Translations under genes and position numbers: made by a program
Shown here: one piece after another, positions 20,891-23,229 of the stretch
How positions within the stretch are numbered: position 1 is the stretch's first letter
How the letters are laid out: the number at the start of each line of letters is the position of its first letter
Notes under the pieces: model-generated
What the model saw: only the letters and a program-made list of their open reading frames with translations
What the model was told of the DNA's origin: nothing
The model's database searches: none
Source: Bigelowiella natans CCMP2755
Taxonomy: Eukaryota; Cercozoa; Chlorarachniophyceae
Reading direction: 5' to 3'
Assembly: GCA_000320545.1 (NCBI GenBank)
Contig: ADNK01001193.1
Span: forward strand, 1 to 23,229
DNA: 23,229 nucleotides

Positions 20891-20952
20891 CATAGATATC
20901 GTCTCTTGATCGCCATACCATGCCCGACAGCGCACTCGTGATGCCAAAGTAC
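19952..20952 (-). CDS. C-terminal part of a multi-pass transporter-like membrane protein (5' exons not found)
   Basis: Five minus-strand exons join in phase: 20952-20919, 20694-20586, 20409-20322, 20117-20082 and 20000-19952 (TAA stop at 19954-19952). They give 104 residues. Reading order: YFGITSALSGM, then a span VTGLALLPLLVIAT, a hydrophilic turn with PNGKRKG, a second span beginning LFYSVYLSLLDLG, SSIGDWATTPIIQAL, a loop RYGDYGHSLTTG, and terminal spans LSLLIFICGAA and LFSLVVVYLML. The pattern of small residues plus an acidic Gly-Asp next to Pro resembles the last spans of major-facilitator-like carriers, including the BT1/folate-biopterin group; the exact family is uncertain. Donors include GTGAGT and GTATGG. 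The protein must begin upstream (higher coordinates), probably among the coding-like stretches near 22280-22634 or beyond. Confidence 0.55.
20493..20530. repeat. (GA)n microsatellite in a transporter intron
   Basis: Nineteen GA units between minus-strand exons 20694-20586 and 20409-20322. On the coding strand it is (TC)n, a natural pyrimidine tract. Confidence 0.9.
20855..20889. repeat. (AT)n microsatellite
   Basis: About seventeen AT units, preceded by CACACACG, in the minus-strand intron next to the small exon 20952-20919. Confidence 0.9.
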
Positions 20953-21222
20953 CTAGTAGCGAAGAGAAAAAGAGCGGACATTCATCGTCGTGTGGGTTGT
21001 GGATAATAGCCAGCACTACCAGCGCCGCACCTCACAAAATACGACTACTACTACTACTACTACTACTATCACCACTGTTACTACTGCTGAAACATTATGT
21101 CTCTATGGTGTTGTCCTTCCAAGTGTTCTCTAGAAAAGGATAATCATTTCTAAGAGCTACTTACGTTTCTTCCTGGAGGCATGTCAATTGCTGAGCAATG
21201 TTTAACACACACACACACACAA

Positions 21223-21306
<84 letters not shown>

Positions 21307-21523
21307 GACAGCACTTGAGTAGACGGTAACAAGACATAGTGTAGTCCTCTGATTGCAGAAGGAAAGGTGTGAAGTTGCAGTGAGAGAACATCATCGTAGA
21401 TATAAAGTATACAAATGGAAAACGATCATTTAGACCAAGCTCGACTTCCTCCCTCAAACATGATCTAATCCGCATCGCCATTGAATGTTTTCATAGCAAA
21501 TGAATACGATGGTAGTAGTAGAT

Positions 21524-21560
<37 letters not shown>

Positions 21561-21692
21561 CGGTAGCAGTAATTGTTGTTGTTGTTGTTGTTGTCGTTGG
21601 AGGTCACACGTACAATATCGACACACGAAGATCCTGTGCTATTCCGTCGTGATGTTAACGGAAGGTACCTGCCAGTTGTTGTGAGCAGCAAA

Positions 21693-21728
<36 letters not shown>

Positions 21729-21784
21729 CAAGAGATCAATATATCAAAATATAGAGCTTTGATAGAAAATATGAAAGCGCAGCA

Positions 21785-21816
<32 letters not shown>

Positions 21817-21987
21817 TTTTTATATAAATATACATGCATGCATGCATGCATGTGTGTGTGTGTGTGTGTGTGTGTGTCTGCGCGCGCGTATGTTGGTTGC
21901 TGTGGATGTTGTTGTTATTGTTGCTATTTTTGTTTTGTACATGAACGTGCTCAGAATGCTTAATAAGCCTGACGTGACCAATCCCTA

Positions 21988-22048
<61 letters not shown>

Positions 22049-22279
22049 CGTAATTGTAATTGTAACTTAATCAGTAGTTTAGACAAAGCCGAAACGTATA
22101 GTGCTCATCAGCGCTGCGTAGTCAAAGGCTATCGACGACAACGCCCGTAACGGTACCTCACATCATCATCACCATCATTATCATCATCATCACATACTCA
22201 CCAAAACAGCAGCAGCAGCAGCATCCACAAACACATCGCATCATCCTTTTGTACACATGCACACAGGCAGCGTACGTAT
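20953..22279. repeat. Repeat-dense interval without supported exons
   Basis: Holds (ACT)n at 21041-21067, (AC)n-(GA)n at 21207-21302, (GTA)n at 21512-21556, (TTG)n at 21573-21594, (AC)n at 21695-21727, (TA)n at 21788-21815, (TGCA)5 at 21833-21852 running into (TG)n and CGCGCGCG at 21851-21887, and (AT)n-(GT)n at 21991-22048. It is likely a set of introns or the upstream part of the minus-strand transporter gene, whose missing exons should be sought here. Confidence 0.75.
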
Positions 22280-22634
22280 CTAGTCGTGAGGGTCGTTCCC
22301 TCCCTTCCAGAAGGCACCAGCCGTGGGTATAGTAAGCAGCTCAGGCCAGTAAACACAGAGCTGATTAGCCGCATGTGTACCTTTGGTAGCATAAAAGGAG
22401 GAGGAGGAGGAGGAGGAGGAGGAGGAGGAGGAGAAGGAGGAGAAACAGTGAATGCGATGAAAAACTAAGCACTTTCAACGATTCGAGCCTCCTCATCATC
22501 ATCTACTTCGTTCTATTCGCCACCCTTCCCTCCCCTCTCTCTCTCCCTCCCACCCCCCCAATTGATCGCCACAGCGCTTGTACAACGTTCCAAGTAGTAC
22601 CAGAACGCATGCTTTGGCTTGAAGGGCGGCAAAT
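22280..22634 (-). CDS. Coding-like exon candidates, unassigned
   Basis: Two minus-strand stretches read as real protein but could not be tied to a family. 22634 to about 22554 follows a CATCAG acceptor and gives LPPFKPKHAFWYYLERC then TSAVAINW; the donor is GTGGGAGG at 22553 or, in phase 0, GTGGCG inside the exon. 22360-22280 follows an ATCAG acceptor; in phase 0 it gives LCVYWPELLTIPTAGAFWKG then GNDPHD and a TAG stop, while in another frame it gives a hydrophobic SVFTGLSCLLYPRLVP ending at a GTACGC donor. The high aromatic content argues for coding in the first frame. They may be the end of one gene or inner exons of the transporter gene. Confidence 0.3.
22396..22440. repeat. (GGA)n microsatellite
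   Basis: About fourteen GGA units with one GAA interruption, between the two coding-like minus-strand stretches. Confidence 0.9.
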
Positions 22635-22677
22635 CTGATGATGGTGGGGGTGGATATGGCTGTTTGACTTCGGTCGT

Positions 22678-22708
<31 letters not shown>

Positions 22709-23229
22709 GTTATCATCATCATCATCATCTTCATCATCTAAAAGCAAAGAGCAGCTGCTACTTCAATGCACATAACATATCCGGTAGAGAGTGTGCGCTT
22801 GTAGATCAGTACGACTCTCCAATCAGCAAGGTGGCCATTAATCGGTGAGGATGTATCATTTATATTTAATATAATTACTGGTAAGTCGCCAGCTGGGCAG
22901 TAGCTGAGGGCGCTGCATTGTACAGAAACAATGCTATTCCTGGCCAAATCATCGCCTGCAGCAGCATCATCACCATCACCATCATTATCATCATTATCAT
23001 CACCACGATCATCGTCAAATTTATACTGTAATCATGAAAGCATCTTCGAGTCAGTTTGCGCCCCACCCTTCACCACTACTCACTCCCACCACTACTTGAC
23101 GTGTCTTGCCTGCACTGAATGCTGCATTTGTGCTGATATAAATGCCGCAGGTATATATCTCTCCCCCCCCCCCCATGCACGTGACGCGCATGCATGTGGC
23201 GCGCACTGCTACGCGAGTACAAGTCATGT
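22635..23229. other. Right edge, mostly repeats
   Basis: (ATC)n at 22680-22738, further degenerate ATC tracts at 22965-23010, and a C12 run at 23163-23174. The minus-strand frame 22947-22738 contains non-repetitive sequence (GHLADWRVVLIYKR) without clear splice sites. No gene is called. Confidence 0.4.

Noticed and set aside
22503-22737. Met- and Asp-repeat ORFs at the right edge
   Set aside because: They are products of the (ATC)n tract; only the non-repeat portion after 22634 is kept as a candidate exon.
1-23229. CRISPR arrays, tRNA/rRNA genes, transposase genes or terminal repeats
   Set aside because: No spaced direct-repeat array, cloverleaf or transposase-like coding sequence was seen; repeats are simple-sequence type. 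A tRNA scan could not be run.

Overview
This is nuclear DNA from an intron-rich photosynthetic eukaryote. The best single clue is a thylakoid-type STN7/STN8 protein kinase split over 18 exons. A P-loop sulfotransferase, an OSCA/CSC1-type channel and the large load of simple repeats fit a microalga, possibly of secondary-plastid (ochrophyte-like) origin, but the exact lineage cannot be fixed from the sequence. All gene models were built by hand: splice sites were chosen where GT/AG signals, reading phase and family conservation agree.

Layout. Positions 1-419 hold the 3' end of an unidentified acidic gene (+). Positions 420-2436 are repeat-rich non-coding DNA. From about 2437 to 5736 on the minus strand lies a sulfotransferase gene; its core exons (5736-3595) are convincing and its C-terminal exons are tentative. 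Interlocked with it on the plus strand is a small candidate mitochondrial membrane protein (exons 4297-4366 and 6043-6341). Positions 6822-11817 (+) are the STN-type kinase, 463 codons with every exon phase matching. Positions 13769-12667 (-) are a 213-codon single-pass membrane protein of unknown function, in 3 exons. Positions 14717-18853 (+) are the OSCA/CSC1/TMEM63-family channel, about 714 codons in 10 exons. Positions 20952-19952 (-) are the last five exons of a multi-pass transporter-like protein, and 22634-22280 (-) carries isolated coding-like exons that could not be joined to it.

How the genes relate. The kinase and the orphan membrane protein converge on 11818-12666. The orphan and the channel diverge from a shared 0.95 kb upstream region. 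The channel and the transporter converge on 18854-19951. No operon-like or defence-like system is present. The genes are functionally unrelated neighbours: chloroplast light acclimation, sulfation, mitochondrial membrane, mechanosensitive or osmotic channel, solute transport.

The most unusual features are the interlocked antisense gene pair, an STN kinase without any cysteine before its membrane anchor, and splice sites that are built from, or displaced by, microsatellites. Most long ORFs made of poly-Asp, His, Ile, Ser or Thr-His are translations of microsatellites and are not listed as genes.
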